A DNA stretch of 64,000 nt from an uncultured Clostridia bacterium (GCA_944372575.1 CALVZS010000002.1:62001-126000); one strand, 5' to 3'; shown: positions 33,290-40,763, counted from the stretch's first letter. The notes: generated by a model from the sequence alone, not told the origin. Numbers and translations: made by a program.

Positions 33290-34122
33290 AGAACCTCCTT
33301 TTCGCAGCGGATGCAGTGGCATTGGATGTTGACGGCGACGGGCAGCCCCGCAATGTGGGTGGGAGCGATCTCGCAGGCGACGCCGAGCGCCGTCACCGCT
33401 CCGCCGAAGCCCTGCGCGCCGATGCCGAGGGCGTTGATCTTTTCCAGCGCCTCCTCCTCGATGGACGCCACGTCTTCGCGCGGATTGCGGCTGCCCACGT
33501 CGCGCGTCAGCGCCTTTTTGGCGAGGAGGGCGCACGAATCGAAGGCGCCGCCGATGCCCACGCCCACGTAGACGGGCGGGCAGGGGCGGGAGCCGGCAAG
33601 GCGCACCGTCTGCACAATGGCGTTCACGATGCCCGCGCGCCCTTCGGAGGGGGTAAGCATATACAGACGGCTCATGTTCTCGCTTCCGAAGCCCTTGGGC
33701 AAAAAGGTTACGCGCACCTTATCCCCGGGGACGATGTCCGTGTGCAGGTGGGCAGGGGTGTTGTCCCCCGTGTTGACGCGCGTCAGGGGATCGCAGATGC
33801 TCCTGCGGAAGTATCCCTCCCGGTAGGCGCGGCGCACGCCGTCGTTCACGGCGTCCGAAAGCGGCGCGCCCGCAAGGCAGACCTCCTGCCCGATCTCCAG
33901 CAGCACCACAGCCATGCCCGTGTCCTGGCAGACGGGCATCTGTTCCGCCTGCGCCGTTGCGGCATTCTGCACAAGGGTATCGAGGGCGAAGCGCGCCGCG
34001 CCCTTCTCGCTTGCGGCGGCGTTCGCGAGCGCCGTGCGGCAGGCAGGGGTGAGCGTCGTTCCCGCCCTTTTCGCCAGGCGGCAGACGCAGTCTGCGATTT
34101 GTTGGGTGTCGATAGTTCTCAT
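33286..34122 (-). CDS. Fumarate hydratase class I, alpha subunit
   Basis: The 278-residue product is the N-terminal (alpha) subunit of Fe-S fumarase or a related hydro-lyase. Conserved cysteines for the cluster are in MPVCQDTG, the SRPCPP..GVGIGG block and the NIQCHCIRC end. There is no ribosome binding site; the -10 box TATAAT ends 6 bases before the ATG, so the transcript should begin at the start codon. The gene leads a three-gene unit with an acetyltransferase in the middle. Confidence 0.92.
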   Translation of the reverse strand: MRTIDTQQIADCVCRLAKRAGTTLTPACRTALANAAASEKGAARFALDTLVQNAATAQAEQMPVCQDTGMAVVLLEIGQEVCLAGAPLSDAVNDGVRRAYREGYFRRSICDPLTRVNTGDNTPAHLHTDIVPGDKVRVTFLPKGFGSENMSRLYMLTPSEGRAGIVNAIVQTVRLAGSRPCPPVYVGVGIGGAFDSCALLAKKALTRDVGSRNPREDVASIEEEALEKINALGIGAQGFGGAVTALGVACEIAPTHIAGLPVAVNIQCHCIRCEKEVL

Positions 34123-34128
34123 ACGGCT

Positions 34129-34157
34129 ATTATAGAATAAATTTCGCAAAAAGCAAA
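34129..34157 (-). promoter_or_regulatory. Fumarase operon promoter, leaderless arrangement
   Basis: Minus strand: TTTGCT (34152-34157), 17-bp spacer, TATAAT (34129-34134). Six bases to the ATG at 34122. Confidence 0.75.
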
Positions 34158-34165
34158 GTTTTTCC

Positions 34166-34194
34166 TTGGACATTTTCCAAAAAATCTGTATAAT
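34166..34194 (+). promoter_or_regulatory. CPBP protease promoter, leaderless arrangement
   Basis: TTGGAC (34166-34171), 17-bp spacer, TATAAT (34189-34194). Six bases to the ATG at 34201. It is back to back with the fumarase promoter, the two -35 boxes 8 bases apart. Confidence 0.78.
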
Positions 34195-34200
34195 AGCGGT

Positions 34201-35142
34201 ATGGGTAATGTGGCAGAACAGGAAGAAAAATTTTTCAGACAGCGGGCGCTTACGGAGGCGGGCGTCTCCTACTCGGTGGGGGCGGCTCTGCCCGTACTCG
34301 TCTCCCTCATTGTGGGCGTCATTGCCGCGCTTGCCGCGGGGCCGGCATATGCGGACACCGCGTGGTACCGCTTCCTTGCCTACCTTCTGCCGCAGGTGTG
34401 CTTTGCCGTGACGGCGCTCCTCTTCTTCCGCCGCAGCCGCGTGAGCGTGCGGGGGACGTATCGCGGATGCAAATGGTACTATTTTCCGATCGCCGTACTC
34501 ATGCAGTTCGGTCTCATGTTTTCGCTCTCCGAACTCAACAATCTGTTCGTGGAGTTTCTTTCCTCCCTCGGCTATCAGGATGCCTCGTCGCCGCTGCCGC
34601 CCCTGGAGGGGTGGTATCTGCTGCCCGCCCTGCTCATCATCGCGCTGCTGCCCGCGATCTTTGAAGAGACGCTCTTCCGCGGCATCCTGGTGGGGCGCAT
34701 GGCGGCGTCCGGCTGGGGGACGTGTGCGACCGTGCTCATCTCGGGCGCGCTCTTTTCCCTCTATCACGGCAATCCTGCGCAGACCATCTACCAGTTCATC
34801 TGTGGCGCGTGCTTTGCCCTGCTCGTCGTGCGCTCGGGCAGCATCCTGCCCTCCATGCTGGCACATTTTTTAAACAATGCCGTCATCCTCATCCTGACGT
34901 CGACGGGCTACGGCACGGAGGGGGGCTGGCAGCTGCCCTTCGGCTGGAGCGTGGGGCTGATCGTGAGCAGCGCGCTCTGCCTCGCCGCCGTGCTCGCCTT
35001 TCTCGTGTTCTTTGATAAATCGAATGCCCGCCGCGGCGGCGTGAAGGACGGCAAAAAGTTCTTTTTTGCCGCAGCCGTCGGCATCGCCGTATGCGCGGTG
35101 GAGTGGGCGGCGGTGCTCGTCTCGGGGTTCATCGGTGGTTAA
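34201..35142 (+). CDS. CPBP family intramembrane glutamic endopeptidase
   Basis: CPBP (Abi, Rce1-like) proteases cut or process membrane peptides. The 313-residue protein has about eight transmembrane helices and the family motifs EExxxR (E155, E156, R160 in FEETLFRG), a second with His in SLYHGN (near 190), and the HFLNN box. Possible roles are bacteriocin immunity or maturation of small peptides; no bacteriocin gene is near. The N-terminus starts MGNVAEQEEK, and the promoter -10 box is 6 bases upstream, so the message should lack a leader. It overlaps rlmH. Confidence 0.9.
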   Translation: MGNVAEQEEKFFRQRALTEAGVSYSVGAALPVLVSLIVGVIAALAAGPAYADTAWYRFLAYLLPQVCFAVTALLFFRRSRVSVRGTYRGCKWYYFPIAVLMQFGLMFSLSELNNLFVEFLSSLGYQDASSPLPPLEGWYLLPALLIIALLPAIFEETLFRGILVGRMAASGWGTCATVLISGALFSLYHGNPAQTIYQFICGACFALLVVRSGSILPSMLAHFLNNAVILILTSTGYGTEGGWQLPFGWSVGLIVSSALCLAAVLAFLVFFDKSNARRGGVKDGKKFFFAAAVGIAVCAVEWAAVLVSGFIGG

Positions 35143-35572
35143 GGTCAATCTTGTCTGCGTGGGAAAACTCAAGGAAAGCTACTGGCGGGACGCCGTGGCG
35201 GAGTACGCCAAGCGGCTCGGGCGTTTCTGCAGGTTTGAAGTAATCGAGCTTGCCGAGCGGCGCACGCCCGAGGAGGAGGCGGACGCGATCCTGCGCGCCT
35301 GCCGCGGTCACGTTATTGCGATGACGGTGGAGGGAAAACAGGTCACTTCCGAGCAGTTTGCGCAAAAAATCGCGGTGCTGTGCGACCGCGGGGAGGAGAT
35401 GACGTTTGTGATCGGCTCCTCGTGCGGCCTGGCGGAGCGCGTCAAGGCGGCGGCGGACGAGCGGCTCTCTTTCTCCGCGCTCACCTTCCCGCACCAGATG
35501 ATGCGCGTCATCCTGTCCGAGCAGATCTACCGTGCGTTCATGATCAACGCGGGGGCGGAATACCACAAGTAA
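35135..35572 (+). CDS. rlmH: 23S rRNA (pseudouridine1915-N3)-methyltransferase
   Basis: RlmH methylates pseudouridine 1915 in helix 69 of 23S rRNA using S-adenosylmethionine. The 145-residue SPOUT-fold protein has VCVGKLKESYW at the start, FVIGSSCGL (SAM knot) and the C-terminal HQMMRVILSEQIYRAFMI signature. The start is GTG at 35135, 8 bases inside the CPBP gene, with GGGG upstream; the length is slightly shorter than the usual 155-160. metK, making the methyl donor, is in the window but not in the same operon. Confidence 0.95.
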   Translation: MVKVNLVCVGKLKESYWRDAVAEYAKRLGRFCRFEVIELAERRTPEEEADAILRACRGHVIAMTVEGKQVTSEQFAQKIAVLCDRGEEMTFVIGSSCGLAERVKAAADERLSFSALTFPHQMMRVILSEQIYRAFMINAGAEYHK

Positions 35573-35604
35573 CCCGCCGCCGCGCGGACGGCATAGTATG
35601 AGGC

Positions 35605-36426
35605 ATGAATGTCTATGAGGAGATCGGGGCGTTCTACGAGAGCTACCCCGGGGAGAAACGCGTGATCGGCACGAGCCGGGAGGGGCGGGCGCTCTACGCC
35701 TTTTTTACGGGAAATCGCGGCGGTGCGGTGGGCATCGCGGTGTACGCCATCCATGCGCGGGAGTGGATCACCTCCTATTTGGCGCTGCGCCATATCCGCA
35801 GGGGCATGGCGCGCGGCGGCGTGTGGGCAGTTCCGCTCGCCAATCCGGACGGCGCGCTGCTCGTACAGGAGGGCGCGGGGAGCGTGCGGGAGGCGCTGCG
35901 CGGCGGTCTGCTCTACCTCAACGGCGGAACGGACTTCTCGCTGTGGAAGGCGAACGCCAGGGCGGTCGACCTCAATGTCAACTTTGATGCGGGCTGGGGG
36001 ACGGGGGAGAAGAACGTCCGCGTTCCCGCTTCCGCAAACTATATCGGCACCGCTCCCTTTTCGGAGCCGGAGACGCGCGCGCTCAGGGATTTTACGCTGG
36101 AGGTCTCCCCGGCCTTTACGGTGAGCTATCACACCAAGGGGGAGGTCATCTACTGGCGTTATCACCAGCCGCCGCTGCGCGCCGCGCGCGACAGGCGGTA
36201 TGCAAAGATCCTGCGTGCGGCGACGGGCTACCCGCTTGCGGAGGCGCCCGGCTCGGCGGGGGGATACAAGGACTGGTGCGTGGAAAAACTCAGGATCCCC
36301 GCCTTTACCGTGGAGGCGGGGCGGGAGAGTTTTTCCCACCCGCTGGGATTTTCCGCGCTTGCGGACATTGTGACAAAGAATACCGATGCGCTTGCAGCGC
36401 TTGCGGCAGGAGTTCGTTATGGATGA
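35605..36426 (+). CDS. M14 family zinc carboxypeptidase-like protein
   Basis: The 273-residue product is an M14 peptidase with the metal motif HxxE (H50-A-R-E53) and the specificity residues in ANPDGALL. The third zinc ligand His lies in SYHTKGE and the catalytic Glu in FTVEAG near the end. No signal peptide is visible, so it probably acts in the cytoplasm, for example on peptidoglycan fragments containing gamma-D-Glu-diaminopimelate as other bacterial M14 enzymes do; that substrate is inference. It overlaps tadA by 8 bases. The start has a weak ribosome binding site. Confidence 0.85.
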   Translation: MNVYEEIGAFYESYPGEKRVIGTSREGRALYAFFTGNRGGAVGIAVYAIHAREWITSYLALRHIRRGMARGGVWAVPLANPDGALLVQEGAGSVREALRGGLLYLNGGTDFSLWKANARAVDLNVNFDAGWGTGEKNVRVPASANYIGTAPFSEPETRALRDFTLEVSPAFTVSYHTKGEVIYWRYHQPPLRAARDRRYAKILRAATGYPLAEAPGSAGGYKDWCVEKLRIPAFTVEAGRESFSHPLGFSALADIVTKNTDALAALAAGVRYG

Positions 36427-36880
36427 AAATTTTATGCGCGAGGCGCTCCGCCTTGCGCAGAGGGCAAAAAAGAGGGGGGAAGTCCCCATCGGCGCAGTCG
36501 TGGTGCTGGACGGGAAGATCATCGGCAGGGGGTACAACCTGCGTACAAGAAAGCAGCTTGCAACGGCGCACGCGGAGATGCGCGCCATCGACCGGGCGTG
36601 CAGAAAGCTGCACTCCTGGCGGCTGCCCGGGGCGGAGATATATATCACGCTCGAGCCCTGCCCCATGTGCATGGGGGCGATCCTCAACGCCCGCATCGAC
36701 CGCGTGTATTTCGGCGCCTACGAGCAGAAGGGCAGAAGCCTGACGAACGAGCTTGCGAACGCCAACCTGCTCAACCATAGAGTGGAGGTGACGGGCGGCG
36801 TCCTGCAGGAGGAGTGCGCCGGGGTGCTCACCTCTTTCTTTGCCGAGATGCGCGCGAGGGAACGCGCCAGAAAGAGATGA
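36419..36880 (+). CDS. tadA: tRNA adenosine(34) deaminase
   Basis: TadA changes A34 to inosine in tRNA(Arg)ACG so that it can read CGN codons. The 153-residue protein has the deaminase zinc motifs HAE (H51-A-E53) and PCPMC (C81, C84) and the C-terminal arginine-rich helix. AGGAG lies before the ATG at 36419. Start and stop frame fit the family (150-170). A terminator follows. Confidence 0.95.
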   Translation: MDENFMREALRLAQRAKKRGEVPIGAVVVLDGKIIGRGYNLRTRKQLATAHAEMRAIDRACRKLHSWRLPGAEIYITLEPCPMCMGAILNARIDRVYFGAYEQKGRSLTNELANANLLNHRVEVTGGVLQEECAGVLTSFFAEMRARERARKR

Positions 36881-36884
36881 TATC

Positions 36885-36905
36885 AAGCCCCCTGCGGGCT
36901 TTTTT
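36885..36905 (+). terminator. Terminator after tadA
   Basis: A short stem AAGCCC/GGGCTT (36885-36890 with 36896-36901) merges with a run of T to 36905. Confidence 0.8.
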
Positions 36906-36944
36906 CATGCCCGTTTGTTATGGTATTTTATAAAAAACAGGTAT

Positions 36945-36973
36945 TTGACAGAGGGCAAAGCGGGGTATATAAT
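36945..36973 (+). promoter_or_regulatory. Promoter of the alcohol dehydrogenase gene (perfect consensus)
   Basis: TTGACA (36945-36950), 17-bp spacer, TATAAT (36968-36973): both hexamers match the sigma-A consensus exactly. The leader to the ATG at 37016 is about 36 nt. Confidence 0.92.
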
Positions 36974-37015
36974 AGAAGAAAAACGCGGCGTAGTGCCGCA
37001 GAGAAGGAGAATGGT

Positions 37016-38182
37016 ATGCTCGGAAATTTCACCTACTGCAACCCCACAAGGCTCTACTTCGGCAAGGGAGCCATCGAAAACCTCAAAACGGAGCTGGAAA
37101 AATACGGCAGGAACGTGCTGCTCGTCTACGGCGGCGGCTCCATCAAGAAGAACGGTATCTACGATCAGGTCATCTCCGTTCTCAAAGCGTGCGGCAAGAA
37201 CGTGACGGAGGACGCCGGCGTCATGCCCAATCCCACCACGCAGAAGCTCTATGAGGGCATCGCGCGCGCAAGGGAGTGCAAGGCGGACTTCATCCTCGCC
37301 GTGGGCGGCGGGTCGGTGTGCGACTATGCCAAGGCGGTGTCCGTCTCCGTCCACTGCGACGAGGACGCATGGGACAAGTACTTCATCCGCTTTGAGGAGC
37401 CGACCTGTGAGATCGTCCCCGTCGGCTGCGTGCTGACGATGGTCGGCACGGGCAGCGAGATGAACGGCGGCTCCGTCATCACCAACCATGAGCAGAAGCT
37501 CAAGATCGGACACGTGTTCGGCACCGAGGTGTTCCCCAAGTTCTCCATCCTCGACCCGACGTACACCTTCACCCTGCCCAGATATCAGATGGTGTCGGGC
37601 ATCTATGACATCTTCAACCACATCTGCGAGCAGTATTTCTCGGGTACGGACGACAACACGAGCGACTATCTCTCGGAGGGGCTGATGCGCTCGCTCATCC
37701 ACTCCAGCCGCATCGCCGTCAAGGATCCTACGGACTACGAGGCGCGCAGCAACATCATGTGGACGGCGACGTGGGCGCTCAACACGCTCATCGCGATGGG
37801 CAAGGACACCGACTGGGAGGTGCATATGCTCGGGCAGGCAGTGGGCGCGCATACGGACGCGACGCACGGCATGACGCTTGCTGCCGTCTCCATGGCGTAC
37901 TACCGCCACATTCTGCCCTACGGCCTGGCGAAATTCAGGCGCTTTGCCGTCAACGTATGGGGCGTCGACGGGACGGGTAAGACGGATGAGGCGATCGCCG
38001 AAGAGGGACTTGCCGCCATGGAGCGCTGGATGAAGGAGCTCGGACTGGTGATGAACCTGCGCGAGCTGGGCGTGAATGAGGGAATGATCGACGGGCTTGT
38101 CAAGAGCACGCTCGTGATGCGTACGGGCTATAAGGTACTCGGCGAGGAGGAGATCCGCGCCATCTTCCAAGAGAGCCTGTAA
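37016..38182 (+). CDS. Iron-containing (type III) alcohol dehydrogenase, butanol-dehydrogenase-like
   Basis: The 388-residue enzyme belongs to the group of clostridial NAD(P)H-dependent butanol dehydrogenases and YqhD, which reduce aldehydes. The nucleotide loop YGGGSIKKNGIYDQV (about 36-50), GGGSVCDYAKA, the MVGTGSEMNGG motif and the iron ligand region (DIFNHICEQYF, then HGMTLA) are all visible. AGAAGGAGA precedes the chosen ATG; an in-frame ATG at 36920 lies upstream of the promoter. It heads a two-gene unit with the iron-sulfur flavoprotein, under the strongest promoter in the window. Confidence 0.93.
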   Translation: MLGNFTYCNPTRLYFGKGAIENLKTELEKYGRNVLLVYGGGSIKKNGIYDQVISVLKACGKNVTEDAGVMPNPTTQKLYEGIARARECKADFILAVGGGSVCDYAKAVSVSVHCDEDAWDKYFIRFEEPTCEIVPVGCVLTMVGTGSEMNGGSVITNHEQKLKIGHVFGTEVFPKFSILDPTYTFTLPRYQMVSGIYDIFNHICEQYFSGTDDNTSDYLSEGLMRSLIHSSRIAVKDPTDYEARSNIMWTATWALNTLIAMGKDTDWEVHMLGQAVGAHTDATHGMTLAAVSMAYYRHILPYGLAKFRRFAVNVWGVDGTGKTDEAIAEEGLAAMERWMKELGLVMNLRELGVNEGMIDGLVKSTLVMRTGYKVLGEEEIRAIFQESL

Positions 38183-38206
38183 GAATACGAAGGAGAGGAG
38201 ATTGTT

Positions 38207-38827
38207 ATGAAAGTGTTATTGGTGAACGGCAGCCCGCGTGAGCACGGCTGCACGGATACGGCGCTTGCGGAGGTTGCCGGCGAGCTGCGTGCGGCGGGCA
38301 TTGAAACGGAGATCTTCTGGCTCGGCAACAAGCCGGTGCAGGACTGCATCGCCTGCAGGCGGTGCGTTGAACTGAAGAAGTGCGTGTTTGACGACATTGC
38401 AAACGAGCTGATCGAAAAGGCAAAGGGGGCGGACGGCTTTGTGTTCGGTACGCCCGTCTACTATGCCCACCCGTCTGGCAGGGTGCAGTCCGTGCTCGAT
38501 AGGGCATTCTATGCGGGCAAGTATGCCTTCCAGGGTAAGCCGGGTGCGGCGGTCGTCTCGGCGCGCAGGGGCGGCACGGCGGCGTCATACGACGTCATCA
38601 ACAAATATTTCGGCATCTCGTGTATGCCCATGATCTCCTCCACCTACTGGAACATGGTCTACGGCAACACGCCGGACGAGGTGCGGCGCGATGAGGAGGG
38701 GATGCAGACCATGCGCAACCTCGGCAGGAACATGGCGTACTTTTTAAAGTGTATCGAGGCGGGCAGAGCGGCGGGGATCGCCGAACCCGCCATGGAGACG
38801 GCGGCAAAGACCAACGTCATCCGGTGA
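38207..38827 (+). CDS. Iron-sulfur flavoprotein (flavodoxin-fold NAD(P)H oxidoreductase)
   Basis: The 206-residue protein has the flavodoxin-like FMN fold (LLVNGSPREHGCT at 4-16) and a compact cysteine motif C47-x2-C50-x2-C53-x5-C59. That is the pattern of archaeal and clostridial iron-sulfur flavoproteins (Isf), which hold one 4Fe-4S cluster beside FMN and reduce O2, peroxide or other acceptors. The GTPVYYAHPSGRVQSVLDR segment is typical of the family. It follows the alcohol dehydrogenase by 24 bases. An Isf call is made from the motif; a simple NADPH:FMN reductase is the alternative. Confidence 0.85.
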   Translation: MKVLLVNGSPREHGCTDTALAEVAGELRAAGIETEIFWLGNKPVQDCIACRRCVELKKCVFDDIANELIEKAKGADGFVFGTPVYYAHPSGRVQSVLDRAFYAGKYAFQGKPGAAVVSARRGGTAASYDVINKYFGISCMPMISSTYWNMVYGNTPDEVRRDEEGMQTMRNLGRNMAYFLKCIEAGRAAGIAEPAMETAAKTNVIR

Positions 38828-38850
38828 CGAAAGAGCATATGCGAAAAAAC

Positions 38851-38886
38851 GCGGCGGCGGACATAACGTCCGCCGCCGCATCCTTT
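38851..38886. terminator. Hairpin terminator shared by convergent genes
   Basis: The stem GCGGCGGCGGAC/GTCCGCCGCCGC (38851-38862 with 38868-38879, loop ATAAC) is followed by CATCCTTTT on the plus strand and by GTTTTTTCGC on the minus strand. The same 12-bp stem recurs at 39445-39475. Confidence 0.85.
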
Positions 38887-39117
38887 TCAGGACAGCAGCT
38901 TTCGCTTGAGGTCATCAAATTGTGCCTGTCCGATCTGCGCGCTGTCGAGCAGGCATTTCCACCAAAAGACGGATTGGATCATCTTGTGTGTCTTTTTGGG
39001 CTTTTGGAACAGCCTGCTCTGCAGAAAAAGCATTTCGTCCGGCAGGATGCAGCCGCAGCCGAGCAAGTGCTGTAATTTGTGCAGACCGTCTGCGATCAGA
39101 AAATTTTTGGAAAACAT
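38887..39117 (-). CDS. Small hypothetical protein with SHOCT-like tail, divergent from an XRE regulator
   Basis: The 76-residue product is unrecognised in its N-terminal part, which has Cys residues (LLGCGC), aromatic and basic residues and no transmembrane helix. Its last 20 residues, LLDSAQIGQAQFDDLKRKLL, resemble a degenerate SHOCT domain, the short helical tail also seen in the two genes to the right. The gene has a consensus promoter whose spacer holds a palindromic operator, and it ends at a terminator, so it is probably real. A GTG two codons upstream is an alternative start. Confidence 0.6.
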   Translation of the reverse strand: MFSKNFLIADGLHKLQHLLGCGCILPDEMLFLQSRLFQKPKKTHKMIQSVFWWKCLLDSAQIGQAQFDDLKRKLLS

Positions 39118-39162
39118 GGCCACCTGCGTTTTTTAGCAAATAGTATCCGCTCTTTTTCGGGA

Positions 39163-39191
39163 ATTGTATCATAGAATATTCTATATGTCAA
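39163..39191 (-). promoter_or_regulatory. Promoter of the 76-residue gene with palindromic operator O1
   Basis: Minus strand: TTGACA (39186-39191), 17-bp spacer, TACAAT (39163-39168). The spacer holds the perfect 14-bp palindrome ATAGAATATTCTAT (39171-39184), the probable XRE binding site. Confidence 0.85.
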
Positions 39192-39199
39192 GATAAAAA

Positions 39200-39218
39200 A
39201 TAGAAAATTCTATATACT
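39200..39218 (+). promoter_or_regulatory. Operator O2 over the xre -10 box
   Basis: ATAGAA-AA-TTCTAT (39200-39213) has the same arms as O1; its centre is 29 bp from that of O1. It touches the xre -10 TATACT (39213-39218). The -35 is poor. The ATG is 7 bases after the -10 box. Confidence 0.78.
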
Positions 39219-39225
39219 GATAGGC

Positions 39226-39438
39226 ATGGAAACGAGTTTTTCGGAGATCCTGCGGGAATTTCTCACGCTGAAGAATCTGACGCAGACGGCATTTGCGGCG
39301 GAGATCGGTGTCAGGCAGAGCCAGGTCAGCGAATGGCTGAGCGGAAAGGCAAAACCCGGCTACGATACGCTGCGCAGCATGGCGCTCGCCTACGGCGTAT
39401 CCGCCGACTACTTTTTGGGATTGCGGGAGGACTTTTAA
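39226..39438 (+). CDS. XRE-family transcriptional regulator (single HTH)
   Basis: The 70-residue protein is little more than one Cro/CI helix-turn-helix: LTQTAFAAEIGVRQSQVSEWLSGKAKPGYDTLRSMALAYGVSADYFLGL. It probably binds the two ATAGAA(W2)TTCTAT sites in the divergent promoter region and so represses both itself and the 76-residue gene. It has no sensor domain. The -10 box ends 7 bases before the ATG and no ribosome binding site is seen, so its own message is probably leaderless. The layout is that of a phage-type or toxin-antitoxin switch, but no toxin fold is recognised. Confidence 0.9.
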   Translation: METSFSEILREFLTLKNLTQTAFAAEIGVRQSQVSEWLSGKAKPGYDTLRSMALAYGVSADYFLGLREDF

Positions 39439-39444
39439 GAGAGT

Positions 39445-39475
39445 TGCGGCGGCGGACTTTTTGTCCGCCGCCGCA
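39445..39475. terminator. Bidirectional terminator after xre
   Basis: The 13-bp stem TGCGGCGGCGGAC/GTCCGCCGCCGCA (39445-39457 with 39463-39475, loop TTTTT) separates xre from the convergent SHOCT gene. Its stem is identical to the one at 38851. Confidence 0.85.
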
Positions 39476-39493
39476 TGGGTTTTTATGCTAAAA

Positions 39494-39913
39494 TTATTTG
39501 AGCAGCTTTGCCTTTTCCCTGTCAAATTCTTCCTGCGTGATGACGCCGTCATCCAACAGTTTCTTGAGCTGAAGGAGCTGCTCCATCGTATTGCCGTTCT
39601 CTGCAGGGGTGGGGGTGAAAGGCGTGTTGGAATATGTAAGGAAGGGGCTCAGATTGTCGTTTTCCGTCTCATACAGCTTATTGCGGATAAGTTTCACGTC
39701 GCAAAAAAAGTTGAGGATGAGGCGCAGAACGAGCCAGGAGAGCGCGCTGAATACGGGAAGCGCAAACAGGAGCGAGAGGCCGATCGAGAGCAGATACGAA
39801 TCAATGCAGCACAGGATGATCCCGGTAAGGATGCCTCCGATGATCCCGATCCACGTCACAACGTTGAGGATGACGCGTGCGATCGAGAGAAGCTTGTCAT
39901 TTTTTTCAAACAT
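39494..39913 (-). CDS. SHOCT-domain membrane protein (139 residues)
   Basis: Two hydrophobic segments (about 12-37 and 41-69) are followed by a cytoplasmic linker and a clear C-terminal SHOCT domain, MEQLLQLKKLLDDGVITQEEFDREKAKLL (about 109-138). SHOCT domains are short helical tails thought to help oligomerisation or recruitment; their precise job is not known. The gene overlaps the upstream membrane protein by 8 bases, so the two are cotranslated and may form one complex. Confidence 0.8.
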   Translation of the reverse strand: MFEKNDKLLSIARVILNVVTWIGIIGGILTGIILCCIDSYLLSIGLSLLFALPVFSALSWLVLRLILNFFCDVKLIRNKLYETENDNLSPFLTYSNTPFTPTPAENGNTMEQLLQLKKLLDDGVITQEEFDREKAKLLK

Positions 39914-40763
39914 TATGGTTTCCTCCTAAAATTTTATTTTTCTGTGCCTGAAATTCCTCTTCGCTCAGGATGCCCTTTTCGCGGAGGAGCTGCAGATCTT
40001 CCAGCTTTTTGACTTTTGCTTCAAAGGATACGGTATTGGCCTGATTTTTCTTGGGAACAGGCGCTGTACCGAATTTGCTCTCTGTATCCGATCGGCTCAT
40101 GATGTCGAACAGGATGTAGCCGCCCAGGGCGAGCAGCCAGATAAGTAGAATCCCGCAGAAGCGCAGCGTCGAGGCCTGGTTGCCGAACGCAGTGATCAGA
40201 CAGAGCCGTACGATGGTAAGAACGGCGTCGCAGCCGATGACGATGTAAGCGGCAGGCGATTTGAGCGGGATAAGATAGTGGAGCAGCAAATAGACGAGAA
40301 AGAGCAGGACAGCGAACAACGTGAAGAGATTGAGACTGAAACCGATCGCGCCGACGCCGAAAGTGCACAGTCCGGCTGCCAGGATGGAGAATAGGGAGAC
40401 GCCCAGCAGGTAGAATTTATCGTTGTCGGGGTTCTTTTTCTTCTCCCGCAGCAGGAATTGCGCCAAAAGATAGGCGAGTGCAAGGAAACAGGTGAGCAGA
40501 AGTGAGATAAGGTCGAGGTCATAATAGGCGGAATAGATCGTTGCGTACAGTAGATTGTAGATGAGCGCAAGTCCGGCAAAGATATGCAAGATCCAGGATT
40601 TGTTCGCGAAAAACAGAAAGTACAACCCGAGAAAGAGCACAACGGCAAGGATTAGGATCCCCGTCAGACCGAAAATAGTATAGTATACATCAGTCAGAAA
40701 TAGATACAGCGCCAGCAGGAACAGCATTCCTGCCACAGCGATCGTATAAGTTTTCTTTGCCAT
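39906..40763 (-). CDS. SHOCT-domain multi-pass membrane protein (285 residues)
   Basis: The product has about seven to eight hydrophobic helices (from about 8 to 225) and ends with a SHOCT domain, KKLEDLQLLREKGILSEEEFQAQKNKIL (about 252-279). Family beyond that is not recognised. It precedes and overlaps a second SHOCT membrane protein. AGGAGGAAGG lies before the ATG, and two TATAAT boxes lie at about 40787-40792 and 40797-40802 on the minus strand, though their -35 boxes are weak. Codon use is somewhat more AT-rich than the surrounding housekeeping genes. Confidence 0.8.
   Translation of the reverse strand: MAKKTYTIAVAGMLFLLALYLFLTDVYYTIFGLTGILILAVVLFLGLYFLFFANKSWILHIFAGLALIYNLLYATIYSAYYDLDLISLLLTCFLALAYLLAQFLLREKKKNPDNDKFYLLGVSLFSILAAGLCTFGVGAIGFSLNLFTLFAVLLFLVYLLLHYLIPLKSPAAYIVIGCDAVLTIVRLCLITAFGNQASTLRFCGILLIWLLALGGYILFDIMSRSDTESKFGTAPVPKKNQANTVSFEAKVKKLEDLQLLREKGILSEEEFQAQKNKILGGNHNV

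Noticed and set aside
38851-39475. The two identical hairpins as ends of a mobile element
   Set aside because: Each is itself a symmetric terminator stem placed right after a stop codon; there is no transposase and no target duplication.
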